From Stropharia rugosoannulata (Eukaryota > Basidiomycota > Agaricomycetes > Agaricales > Strophariaceae), in the NCBI GenBank assembly GCA_028532985.1, contig JANCIK010000005.1, positions 62,001-126,000 on the forward strand: 64,000 nt of DNA, read 5' to 3'. The notes beneath the pieces were generated by a model that made no database searches, had not been told where the DNA came from, and was given only the letters and a program-made list of their open reading frames with translations. Positions 1 to 9,810 of this stretch are shown piece after piece (position 1 is the first letter of the stretch; each line of letters starts with the position of its first letter). Both the position numbers and the translations under genes were made by a program.

Positions 1-229
1 TTCAACCGGGCAGTCGTCACGGGCTCAGCGTAAGTAATAAAAATTCTCACATAAGTTAATTGGAGATGGTGGATCGGCGAGAGAGTCCGAGTATAGTAAT
101 ATTGAACACATCAGTTCTCGAAATGCTTTGTCCATGGACGGTCGGGGGCGGAGGGAATGTCCTCGCTCATATCCAGCATGTACTCTAGAGGATAAAGCAA
201 AGAAGTGGGTACAACAAGTTGCGACACGC

Positions 230-1682
230 GAATGCGGCCGTGGGACTTGCGTTCGGCCCGTGGATCTGAGGCGTGTTACAGTTGGTGTGACACAGGTGAC
301 GGAACCCTCTTGAGACTTGACGTCGTCCTTTTCAACGATGCGATTCCGACCTATCCCTTGCGTTGCAGACCAGGCTTCTGACAGGAATGAGTCTATCGCG
401 CTCTGCGTTTCTATGGCGCAACGGCTTACACTATCCGCGTATGAACTTTATTGATTGAACTGAACTGAGGCCTCACCCTCGTTGTCCTCTTCCGTCGTAG
501 GGCGCACGGGCTGTCCGTGCTCCCTGTATGGCCCGTGCACTCAACTCCCGCCCGCCAACGCGTCAAACCCACCGTCATGCGAAGACACAGGCTCAACGGC
601 AGCAGCTGCTGCCTGGTGGACGTGTTGGCCCGACCCTCTGCAATGATCTCCGACACCTTCCGCTGACTCTTCCCGCGTCCGCCTATGCTGTACCCGCTTC
701 GACGTGCCAACGCGCTGTCCAGCCCGTATGGTGCGTCCCCCGGTCCGTCCGCTTTGGCTACCTCTGTATTGTTTTTCCCCGCACAGGCTATGCGTCCTAT
801 CCCATCCCCTCGCGCCCTATCCAGGCCGAAGAAGACACACTCCGTCCCGGCTCTCCCGCACTCGCATTGGACCAGGCTCCGCGCTCCCCGGTCCATTCGG
901 TCCTTCTGCCCGCCAGTCATGTCGGCCTCTGAAGTGAGTCTGGCTCCCGCCGAACAGCGAGTGTACACCGTCTCGCCTCGTCTCCTACACCATTCTGGCA
1001 CCCTTCCACCCAGACATGGAACGTGCCGGGCGCCTGCGCACACATGACCTCCGTCACGGGGACTCTGTGCTCAAACGGTGCCCTCGACCGTCCTCCGGCA
1101 CTTGCACCGTGCGGTCCTACTGTCTCTTCCCGCGTAAGACGCATGGCACGCATCCGTCTAGGCGTGGTATGTAACAGCCCCCACACTACGATTCCCCGCT
1201 ACCATCTGCTGCCTACCCTAACTGTCTGGGCCCCGTTTTGGATCCTTCGCATCGTCTGTTGCCTTTTCAACCTGCATTCCAGTCTTACGACTCCTGCCCC
1301 TTCATTATCTACGTTGTAGATGCACCGCGTTTCCTCCCTGTTGTCCCGTACGCGTCTCTTGCCCTGCCACGATGTGTCCGCTGCTCCACCCACTCTTTCT
1401 GCCTGGCCCTGGATCTATGGATTTGTCTTCCACTGAACAGGCATTGCGTCTATCACCGTCCCGTGTCCCCTCCCATGCCATGGATCTACTTGTACACTCT
1501 GGCCGCGTGCGCCGTGCGGTCCGCGTCCTCCCTGGGAACCTGTGCCGTGTCATTCTGCGCTCTATACCGTCACGATGCGCATGGGAATAGACTGTTCCCC
1601 ACCCGCAGACCGGCGGCTCTGAATCTCACATGGCTCGTACCCGCCCTGCATGGCGGTTTCGGTTGCAGGCTCTGCGCTATCA
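230..1682 (+). repeat. GC-rich dispersed repeat, family A copy 1 (left part)
   Basis: Starts near a CCGTGGGACTT block followed by GTGTGACACAGGTGAC, the same terminal block seen at about 12,300 (plus strand) and, reverse-complemented, at about 28,265 and 36,105. The body is strongly GC-rich, unlike the AT-rich flanks, and carries overlapping open frames in several phases that are not conserved as proteins between copies. The part from about 1,180 to 1,682 matches the reverse complement of about 21,970-22,480 closely. No gene is called. At about 1,682 the repeat is interrupted by a Helitron fragment and resumes at about 2,796. Confidence 0.7.
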
Positions 1683-2795
1683 CCGTGCTGAATGCTAAGG
1701 TCCCACCAGGTCGAAAGTCCTCCTAATTTGGAAAAAGTGTAACGATACCAATGAATCTCTGTTTCATAAATTTGAGATAAGATAAGATTAGATAAGATAA
1801 TAAGTTCATTTGGTACAGGCTGGAAAGTACATAGGAAGCGGTTTGTGCGTCATAGCTCTCCCCGTATAATCCTCATCTTTGTTATCTTGCTGAGCTCCTG
1901 TAATCGTATCATTCTTGCCTTAGTTTCTCGCTTGGGTGTTCTGTAAAAAGTTTTTCGTTGAATTCGCGTTGAAGTAAGCGTATTTTTGCCTCCCTCTGCT
2001 CCTTGATAACGCAACGTACACCTGAAAAGGTGTTAAAGGAAATGATTTGCTGATGTCCATGATTATTGTTCCTAGAGTTTGGCCTTGACTTTTATAATCC
2101 GTGAAAGTGTAAGCTGCCGTAAGTTGAAGTTGTTGTTGTATGATTGAAAATCTTTCGGGTTTGCCATATTTCTTATTTGTGGTTAATAAATTTAGCTGTT
2201 GCAGGAGTGATGGGAACTAGTCCGGCCGCAATGCCTTCGAATTTCACGTCTGTGCCTTTGTTTGGTTTAAATAGTACCATTACCGGAGGAAATTTCAGTT
2301 GAGCTTCTCCATTTTCAATCGATATCGGCGGTTCACGAAAATCGAGTACGATATCTCCGATTGTCCCTTGTGTTCCGTTCGCTATGTCTGCTTCTGTTGA
2401 TATGTTGTGTGTTATCATCACCCTCATACCTATCGCGAGTTCTATCATATCAGATAAGTCGCCTGTCTGTTTATCTCTTGATTGCGCGAGCCTGACACGT
2501 GCTTTATGGGGAACCTAGGTGTTTGACTTCCCAATCGTGTCTTCAGCAGGCGCTTTGTACAGGATCTGGTTTGACTGTTTACAGTGTCGTCGAACAGACA
2601 TTTTGTTCCATTTCTCTCGAACGGCGTGACGTGGCGTGATCAAGGGACGAATGACTTCAAATATGGACTAAGGCCAACGATACGACACATTCAAATACTA
2701 ACGTCGAAATAATTTGTTACACATGCCCAAATAATTATTTAATTCTTCCGTAATCTTTTAGTACGGTCTGAGGCGACGGAACGGCTGCCCTGTCA
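1683..2795 (-). mobile_element. Helitron remnant inserted in family A repeat
   Basis: The uninterrupted family A copy at about 21,970 runs straight through the point where this copy is split, so the inserted segment can be delimited to about 1,683-2,795. It is more AT-rich than the host repeat and contains the C-terminal part of a Pif1/Helitron-type helicase on the minus strand. I could not see a clean 5' TC or 3' CTRR terminus with hairpin, so the exact ends and Helitron subclass are open. A GATAA-rich simple repeat lies at about 1,772-1,802. Confidence 0.6.
1920..2480 (-). pseudogene. Helitron helicase, C-terminal fragment
   Basis: A 91-codon frame (2,448 to 2,173) reads through the motif region with LAIGMRVMITHNISTEADIA and NGTQGTI, typical of the domain near the C-terminus of Helitron Pif1-like helicases. 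After a stop and a frame change the sequence continues with FTDYKSQGQT and YVALSRSRGR, the late superfamily 1 helicase motifs of the same family, ending in a TAA at 1,920. The Rep nuclease domain and the N-terminal helicase motifs are absent. This is a truncated, frame-broken fossil and cannot encode a helicase. What is seen is the motif order; the Helitron assignment rests on family knowledge. Confidence 0.75.
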
Positions 2796-2985
2796 TGAAT
2801 ATTTTCTTCTCAATGTGTTCTGGATCCGGGAAGTTGTGCAGGGCCTTGTCCGCGCATCTGGGGAGTTTCTCCGCGTGTTTAGGGATTTACGCTGTTACTT
2901 TCCCTTCGGTATACAGAGTTTTTCTATCTTGAGTATGCAGCTAGTATTTTCCCATCTCAACTCGATCCAATCTTGGTATGCAAAT
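2796..2985 (+). repeat. Family A copy 1, right part after the Helitron insertion
   Basis: Continues the repeat interrupted at about 1,682. The stretch from ATATTTTCTTCTCAATGTG onward matches the reverse complement of about 21,780-21,965, where it is contiguous with the sequence found here at 1,180-1,682. It ends near the sequence matching CTCGATCCAATCTTGGTATG. Confidence 0.7.
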
Positions 2986-3189
2986 TTAATACATTAGGAA
3001 GATGATATAAATCGAACATTATTTATACAATTTAAGTCTACAGAGTGAACTAATGTAACGATGGATAAATAAAATTAGCGAAGGCATATGTAGTAAATAG
3101 TCCGATGTACTCTATGTGAAGTATACTCTAAGTCAATACTAATGCGTGATAATGTAATTTTGCAATGAAACCGAAAGCAAAGTATATGA

Positions 3190-3972
3190 TTACCTATTAT
3201 GTGACGGACGCCCTCGTTTCTTCTTTTGGTCAGGGTTATATTGAATAATGGGAAGCTGCTGTTGCCCATGCGGATCCCAGTGTTCAAAATTTGAGGTATT
3301 ATCCCGAGGTTGACGGGAGTACTGGTCGCTGACCAGGGCATCTGAAAATTGACTTGGGGAAGAATATTCATTAGCTCTGTCATATGGTTTGGGCACTGAT
3401 TTATGTTTATTGACACTGTGCTCACCGCGCCTTACATTCAAGTGCACCTGCTTGATGTGTCTCAGTAAATTCCCAGACCCGGCCATCTCTTTACTACACT
3501 CTGTCACCCCACTGGTTTCAGTCCACTCACATTTGATACTCACCTTGTCGTTTTTGTTGTTGCGGATACGATGAACTCGTATCAAGTGATTATCTATGTC
3601 ATCCAAGCCGACAAATTGATACCCACAATTACTTAGCCTGCCACCTCTGTTGCACTTCATGCCGCACGTGCCAAGGTGGCCAACACGTGAGCTTGACGCG
3701 TCTCCCATGTGACTTGCTGCGTCGCGCGATTTACGCGACTGCCACCGGTGGCTTGACGACGTTGCATCCCCCACAGAATTTGCGGAGAAACTAGTCAAAG
3801 AAAGGTTGTTAGCTGTTACATAAGGATAAGAAGGTTCAGAAGTTACCAATGGCATTGGTAGTTCTGCATATTGATTTGAATTCCTTCTGTCGGGTTGGGT
3901 TCCCAGCAATTCCTGAAATTCAGCGTCGGTGAAAACTATGTATCCCGTTGAGTTGTTCTGATATGAAGACAT
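3190..3972 (-). CDS. paired C-x12-H-x4-H zinc-finger protein with C-terminal AT-hook (paralogue 1)
   Basis: Single open frame, 260 residues from the ATG at 3,972. That start is preferred over one 18 codons upstream because the related sequence at 41,859 shares MSxxQNNSTGYxVFT only from there. Finger 1 is C-x8-C-x12-H-x4-H, finger 2 C-x9-C-x12-H-x4-H, joined by a linker containing IRNNKND. The last residues, KKKRGRPSHNR, form an AT-hook-like basic motif. The middle is Ser-rich. The large gap between the first two cysteines differs from classical C2H2 fingers (C-x2-4-C). A role as a DNA-binding nuclear protein is inference. Paralogues in the window: 5,540-6,628 (intact), 32,241-32,960 and 41,859-42,415 (broken). 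No intron is needed. Confidence 0.65.
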   Translation of the reverse strand: MSSYQNNSTGYIVFTDAEFQELLGTQPDRRNSNQYAELPMPLVTSEPSYPYVTANNLSLTSFSANSVGDATSSSHRWQSRKSRDAASHMGDASSSRVGHLGTCGMKCNRGGRLSNCGYQFVGLDDIDNHLIRVHRIRNNKNDKVSIKCEWTETSGVTECSKEMAGSGNLLRHIKQVHLNVRRGEHSVNKHKSVPKPYDRANEYSSPSQFSDALVSDQYSRQPRDNTSNFEHWDPHGQQQLPIIQYNPDQKKKRGRPSHNR

Positions 3973-4371
3973 TATAAAATGTACCAAAAATGCAATGCTA
4001 CTTGAGGAATGTAGAGCCGAAGACAAGAGGAGGATAGGGCAAGGATTGACGCCGCAAGTTCGTCAGACAATGACCTGTTAGTGGCTTGTACGACCTCGTC
4101 GTAGATGGGATGAAAGAAGAAGAAGGATGAGCCACTCTCTACTCCAAGGACCAGAATTTATACCATCCGTAGGTGTTCTCCAATACAACTCAAAACACAA
4201 CCTTTCTGCAAATGTAGTAACTGGTTCCCCGTTCTATTTTCCAGAATTGGTTAAACAGCTTGTCGGCCTTCAAAATCACAATGTTGGCCCTCAAAATGAC
4301 AATAGAGATGGTCTGCTATTGGATATGCACCATATGAAACATCTGCATCGTGTTGTGGCCGTTGCTTTCGA

Positions 4372-4646
4372 AAGGTTTGGCCAGAGGCCAATGGCCATAC
4401 TACCGTATCCCCATATAGATTTATTTATTTTTAAACGGCGACGCCTTGGTTGTGCCACACCGACGTCGTCGTACATAATCCGTCCTCTTTGAGAATGACA
4501 ATACCATGCCGCAAGCAAATGTATCAATGCAGGCAGGTAGTTTGGCCAGTGGCCAGTGGCCATACCACCATATCCCCATATAGATTTACTGTTTTGTACG
4601 GGGACGCTTTGGTTGTGCCACACTGACGTCGCTGTACTCAGTGTTC
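4372..4646 (+). repeat. ~110 bp direct repeat, two diverged copies
   Basis: The segment at about 4,375-4,486 (TTTGGCCAGAGGCCAATGGC through GACGCCTTGGTTGTGCCACA and GACGTCGTCGTAC) recurs at about 4,534-4,645 with about 80-85 percent identity by eye (TTTGGCCAGTGGCCAGTGGC, then GACGCTTTGGTTGTGCCACA and GACGTCGCTGTAC). Both copies contain the TATCCCCATATAGATTTA block. The spacer is about 45 bp. No coding function is evident. Confidence 0.6.
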
Positions 4647-4649
4647 CAC

Positions 4650-5535
4650 GTGAGTTCTATGTAAGGTTTACAGTTGACTTCGTATCGTGAACTATCCTTG
4701 GGTTCATTCTCAGCAAGAGCGGCGGGTAGGTGTATGAGCTAAAGCTTACCCAACGCTTTGTGATAGCTCCTCAATATTGTGGGTATGCCTGCGCACTAAG
4801 CTGGAACTTGGTACCTGGCACATCCATCATGGACGAATAATCATCTGCCGGGAGGTGGTGCATGCATAGTCGTTGCAACGGCATGCCATACACTCGAGGT
4901 ATAGAGGTGGGGGCCGGAGGATTAGAGCCACCCTACAGTAAGAGGGCTAATAGACTGAGGTAATCGCGTCGACATGATGTTAGGCAGAGCCAGACGCGCG
5001 TATAAGGAGGGGGATAGTTGGAACAGCTGAGTGACGAAAACAATGTCGGCCTTATATACCTGGGGCGTCGCTTGTTTGTTTGGCTTTGGAATTTCTGTAG
5101 CAAGCGTTGACCCTAACACGGCGTGATATTATCATGACTTCCTATTCTGGCTGTGGTCCTTCCATCCTTTCGTGGTAACTGAAAGTGGCCTCGCAATACC
5201 TGACAAAGTGGCTTCTCTATTCGGAAAGCGTGAAATTATACTGTATCTACTTATCAAGTTAACGATGTTATAAGACAGTCCACGTTATGTTATCCGATTT
5301 TTTGTAGAATAATGCATTTTATGTCAGTAAAATTGTTACAATTCAACATTTAACATTAAGGGAATTATGTACTCTACATGATGTACTATCAATTATGAAA
5401 ACCAAACGTCGCAAGTATCAGTGGAAGATTAGATTGATTTTTTTACCGCACGCCTCCTTCTACTTGGCAAAGGGCCAGCTCGCTCTTGTTCGTTAACATG
5501 CACATTGGTCGCCACTACATCTTTCACCCTAAAGT
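4650..5535. other. intergenic, no gene seen
   Basis: AT-rich sequence between the first zinc-finger gene with its direct repeat and the second zinc-finger gene. Only short unsupported frames are present, including one of 65 codons on the minus strand at 4,922-5,119 with no recognisable motif. A small tail at 5,400-5,535 probably includes the 3' flank of the gene that ends at 5,540. Confidence 0.5.
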
Positions 5536-5539
5536 AGGG

Positions 5540-6628
5540 TTATGCACGAGCGCGATCAGCTCTTTTGAGGTTCTTTGTTCCTCCAGGACGCTTCTTCCCT
5601 CCATGAACTTCAACGATGTGCCGTATAAGCTGCCCTGACCCTATAAGCTTCTTATAACAAACATCGTCCCCACTTATATACCCTGCGCCGTCGTATTTGA
5701 CGTCCTCGAGAACCCATGGACACACCATGTGCAGATTATTGTTCTTGTTGTTGGTTATCTTGTGGTCGGAAGTTAGGTGAATTTTCAACGCGCGCGCATC
5801 AGCACAGAGGTGTCCACATATCCCATTGCTTGTACCAGATTTTTGTTGATGTAGATGGCAGACTAGTTTATTCAACGGATCTAGCTTCCTGCGTATGGCG
5901 CGTAGTGTACGCTGGCGTGCGGGAGTGATATGGCCATGCGTAACAGGACTACGCGCGACGTAGGTGAAAGGAACTGCGATGCTTGTTGGATGTTCTACGA
6001 TTTCTGTGGTTTTCGGGGAGAAGGTACGGAGTGTCGGCCTCTCGTTGCTGTGATGTGGTGAACCTGTCCCACCTCGAGGCTGCGATGGTACTAAAACTGG
6101 CGGATGCGGCAACGCGGCGGGGCCGGGCTCTCCGGATGTGATGCGGCCCGGAGCATTCGACGCGTCGGACGCGTGACCAGACGCGTCGCGACCGGAGTGG
6201 CCATGCCATGGGTACATAGACGCGTTACTTCCTCCAAACTCTGCTGACCTGCCGAAGTTTAGTTGACTCTGTACTCCTGCAACAGTGTGGACTGCGCTTG
6301 GCTGACTGTGTAAATGGTTCTGGTTCCGGAACAACGACGGGGAGGTGGATTGCCAGTGTAAGGTCTGCACTGGCCCCCCCTGATGCTCTCGTGTGTCTGC
6401 CAGATAAGATACCGGGTATGGATTTGGTAAAGGCGCATTGATGGACAATATATCAACGGTCGTGATGGGTTCTTTGTAGAAGTCAAATGTGTTTGTGGGG
6501 TCCATCCGACACGGGTTATCACACGGCAACTTCCAATCTTCGTGTAGCCGCGCCATTGATACATCCAACCACGACGGGTCGTCATCGAATAGTTGGCCAT
6601 TAAAGCTGAAGTTTTGCGCGCTGTTCAT
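5540..6628 (-). CDS. paired C-x12-H-x4-H zinc-finger protein (paralogue 2)
   Basis: Uninterrupted 362-codon frame starting MNSAQNFSFNGQLFDDDPSW. Residues about 1-250 are low-complexity (Pro, Ser, His, Gly) without a recognised domain. Residues about 255-345 hold two fingers: C-x13-C-x12-H-x4-H and C-x20-C-x12-H-x4-H, joined by ITNNKNN. The second finger core, IGSGQLIRHIVEVH, parallels AGSGNLLRHIKQVH of the gene at 3,190-3,972. The C-terminus is basic (GGKKRPGGTKNLKRADRARA) but is not an AT-hook of the KKRGRP type. Same orientation as its paralogue, 1.6 kb away, so a tandem-type duplication is plausible but old. A transcription-factor-like role is inference. Confidence 0.65.
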   Translation of the reverse strand: MNSAQNFSFNGQLFDDDPSWLDVSMARLHEDWKLPCDNPCRMDPTNTFDFYKEPITTVDILSINAPLPNPYPVSYLADTREHQGGPVQTLHWQSTSPSLFRNQNHLHSQPSAVHTVAGVQSQLNFGRSAEFGGSNASMYPWHGHSGRDASGHASDASNAPGRITSGEPGPAALPHPPVLVPSQPRGGTGSPHHSNERPTLRTFSPKTTEIVEHPTSIAVPFTYVARSPVTHGHITPARQRTLRAIRRKLDPLNKLVCHLHQQKSGTSNGICGHLCADARALKIHLTSDHKITNNKNNNLHMVCPWVLEDVKYDGAGYISGDDVCYKKLIGSGQLIRHIVEVHGGKKRPGGTKNLKRADRARA

Positions 6629-7636
6629 AATAGCTGGTTTACGTTGTGGCGTTGAATGGCGCAGGGTGATAGTGGAAAGAAAGCAAAACGAATTATAGCC
6701 GACTTAGGAATCCTCTGTCAGGTTTTATTTGTGCTGGACATTGGCTGGCCAAGTTGCTTTACTCGGTATTATTATTGACACGGCATTGGGGGGCTGCAAT
6801 ACGACCTCATACGGTTCCATACGAACTTTAGACATTTGCGATTGTACTAGTGTCCTCCATTTTCTCGTGTTACTGAATATCTGTTAAACTTTGCATTAGC
6901 TCTGAGGACGAGGGGTCTATCCCTATCTCTTTCGGTCAAAAATTCCTAATATAGGAAACTATTTCTTGTTAGAAGATACTCTCACACGGGCGTTGCCGGT
7001 GGCTCATGACTTTCAGATGCGCACTCCACATGTTCCTCGTATTTGACGACGTGCCGCTTCTCTTTTACTTTAAAACACTCAATGCGACGTTATTGATGCT
7101 CAAAAGCAGCCCGCGTCATGCATAAATACATTCTTACCCATAACCTGTCGAGAACGGCATTTTGAAAATAAAATCACCTGTACACTTCCTCGGAATTTAT
7201 TGCTAAAGCAGAAACTGGTATCTTACTATTTTCCTGAGTATATAGATTATTTCAACGTGTAATGGGACTCCATGTTGTTTTTAAATCTCAGTGAGAATAA
7301 TAATTCCGACTCCCGTGAAGACTTGACTGACTGACGCAGTTTTCCTCCGACAGCTACGGAAGTGATTACCAAAGTCAGTGTTCTCTATGGTCCCCATTTC
7401 TACCCGTGTCTGCCACTTGAATTAATCATGCGGAGTCCATGTATGCTACGAAGTACGGGTGGGCAGAGCGCTGCGGAGCATCACGCACGCGTTTGCGCCG
7501 CTACATCAATAGGTAGCAGGCTATTTTTAGACACTTTGCGGCATATAACTTCCTGTTGGACGGTGCGAGGGTAACTCGTCTTTTGCCCCACCTTTCCATT
7601 TCCTCAGAAACAAAATCCTTTGGATACGAGAGAGAT
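6629..7636. other. intergenic, probable divergent promoter region
   Basis: About 1 kb between the minus-strand zinc-finger gene and the plus-strand decarboxylase-like gene. Both genes point away from this interval, so it should hold both promoters. No gene is seen. Open frames just upstream of 7,637 are extensions of the decarboxylase frame and lack family similarity before the ATG at 7,637. Confidence 0.5.
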
Positions 7637-8365
7637 ATGGCCCGCCCTAATGAAGACGCGCACAAGGAGCTGTTCTCAGCAGGAATCGAGGTACGGAGGA
7701 AAGTCATGGTGCGTCTCGTATTCCTTATATACACCTTGTACTTTCTAATCACATATCACTCCAGGGGGACGCATTTGTTGATAACATGCTCAAACAGGTA
7801 ACGCACTCTATTCAATTATGATAGCATACAATTTAGAAGGTGCTGATGGGACTACAGGGCGTGTCGGATTTTATGAAGCCAATGCAGCAACTGGCGACGG
7901 AGGTGCGAACTAAACGACACTCCCTTTCATGTTGTGTATTAAATGGACAAAACAGGCCGCATGGGGTACAATATGGACACGCCCGGGTCTTGAGCTTAAA
8001 CAGCGCAGTCTGATTGTCATCGCGTTGCTCGCATCACAAGGAAGGGAGAACGAGGTAAGAGACGGTTCCTTCGTTCAATCCATATATATTGAAGGCGTTC
8101 TGTTGATGTTCATACAATCTCACTGTTAGCTCGGCCATCACATTCGGTACGTATTAACACCTTATCTAACCTATAGACAAGATTTAATATTTATCTTATC
8201 TGTTCCAAAAATCACAGAGGTGCAGTTACAGATGGGTGCACGGAGCTCGAAATACAAGAGACACTACTACAGACCGCGATATACGCAGGTATGCCGTTCG
8301 GCATGTCGAGCTTCCGCGCAGCGGATGTGGTTATTAAGAAATTAAAGGAGGAAGGTCAGCTATAG
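7637..8365 (+). CDS. carboxymuconolactone decarboxylase (CMD) family protein
   Basis: Six exons give 144 residues with consistent phases: 7,637-7,708, 7,765-7,797, about 7,837-7,902, 7,956-8,054, 8,130-8,146 and 8,218-8,365. Introns are 39-75 bp with GT-AG borders; exon 5 is only 17 bp. The start MARPNEDAHKELF is followed by RRKVMGDAFVDNML, then AAWGTIWTRPGLELKQRSL, GREN-ELGHHIRGAVTDGCT and IQETLLQTAIYAGMP. These blocks are diagnostic of the CMD/AhpD fold (PF02627) in the gamma-CMD type. The redox CxxC of AhpD is absent and the conserved HIRGA is present. In bacteria such enzymes act in the beta-ketoadipate route of protocatechuate breakdown; the substrate of this fungal homologue is unknown. 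The length matches single-domain CMDs. The gene looks intact. Confidence 0.88.
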
Positions 8366-8558
8366 CAGGTTCGAATGTACTGCACCTCCTATACGTACAT
8401 AACATTTCCTCTACAATGATACATGCCCTGATGCTTACTTGAGAAGGTTGAATAGAATGAGAAATCTCGGTAATGTATACATACAACCTGAAAAAGTGTA
8501 ACACACACTGGCTCGATATACATTCATCGCAGGTGCTGCTGTACCTGACTGAGTGCTT

Positions 8559-9810
8559 TTACAACAAAATCGCCATGCCCAACGCAGAGGCGATCACCAA
8601 TCCATACGCAACCCTCGCACACTCCATCTTCAACCCATCCGAACTCTGTGTTTGCACCGGCCCCGCTCCCGATCCGCTCCCCGACCCTGTGAACTTAGCA
8701 CTGCTTCCCGTCGGTGTGGCGCTTGGCACAAAGGTCGCGCCAGGCACGCGCACCGTCTCGCCCCCGCCGTATATTGCCGTGCTCGCGAATGTGCTGCACT
8801 GTGAGCTTTTTGGCACGACAGTCCCGTTTGGCGACCCAGGCGGCGCCTGAGAGTCACCCGCGCATGACTCGAAAACTCCGTTCCGCGCATTAGACGGCGC
8901 GTTGAACGTGCACCCCTCTGTGTCGAAGATATGCTGGCAGAGCTGCGCCGCGTGCGGGCGCGACGGGTCGCATGCCTTGAAGCAGAATATGTTGTTCCCG
9001 TTAAAGCTACACACATAATACAATTAGCTTCATGAGAAAACGTGATTGGTGGGAGTGCGACTTACTTATGCCACTGCACAGCTTGCGTGTATGTCCCGTT
9101 ATCCGCGAAAGCCTGTGTATACACTACGCCTCCAATCGGGTTGCCGCGCTGCACCATCCCAAAGTCAGTCATTCCCCACTATAATCACCACCGCCACTAA
9201 TTATAACACACCTGGTCTGCGCCATGTGGATCCATCTCGCCGCCTGAATCACCCTTAACCATGTTGATCTTCGTCTGGTCCATGAAGCCGACGACCTGGA
9301 TGTAGTCCGGCGTGCGCGTGAGCTGTACGCCAGTCAGCGTGCCGGCCGGCATGATGCGCGTGCCGTGCCCCGGCTTGCTGCACCACGCGACCATCTGGCC
9401 CTCAATGTCGCCGACGGTCTTGTTCGGGGTCGGCGGAGCCCACAGGCAGAAGTCTGCGCGACAGAAGTTAAGACAGTCAGTCAGCTGGTGTGAGATTGGA
9501 GGAAATCAGAGCCGAGCTCACCATCAAGCGAGTTGATGATGGCAGTCTGGCAAAGTGAATTCGGGCCCTCGGTCGTCGAGTTGCAAATGTTGTACCCCGT
9601 CTGCGGACCGCGCGGAAGCCCAACACTCGGGTCGACTTTCTCTGGCTGCGCGGCGTTATACTTTCGTCAGTATCAGTTCACTCAGATCGCCACAGCGCCA
9701 CCCACCAGCGCCGTGTACGGGAAGTGCTTGTCCACAAGCGGCACAAAGCCAAGAGCAAGTGGTAAGAAAGGGGAGAGCACTGCGAGAGTCTTCGTTATCG
9801 TTAGCGTCAT
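8559..9810 (-). CDS. secreted, possibly GPI-anchored protein (agaricomycete 'macrophage-activating glycoprotein'-type family)
   Basis: Five exons on the minus strand, 338 residues: 9,810-9,706, 9,660-9,522, 9,453-9,212, 9,148-9,066 and 9,006-8,559; introns 45-68 bp, all phases consistent. The N-terminus (MTLTITKTLAVLSPFLPLAL) is a signal peptide. Conserved blocks follow: GPQTGYNICNSTTEGPNSLC, FCLWAPP, a KGDSGGEMDPHGAD block, RGNPIGGVVY, NNIFCFKACDP and CQHIFDTEGC. A Ser/Gly-rich linker leads to a hydrophobic C-terminal tail (YGLVIASALGMAILL) that could direct GPI anchoring. The family name is a database label seen in related fungi; the true role is unknown, and secretion or wall location is the safest reading. 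It converges on the decarboxylase gene at 8,365 with under 200 bp between stops. Confidence 0.82.

Noticed and set aside
426..1726. Several overlapping frames of 80-205 codons in family A copies (also 13,016-13,552, 22,026-22,430, 34,427-34,903 and 34,668-35,099)
   Set aside because: They overlap in up to four frames, are driven by high GC, and do not keep the same frame between copies.
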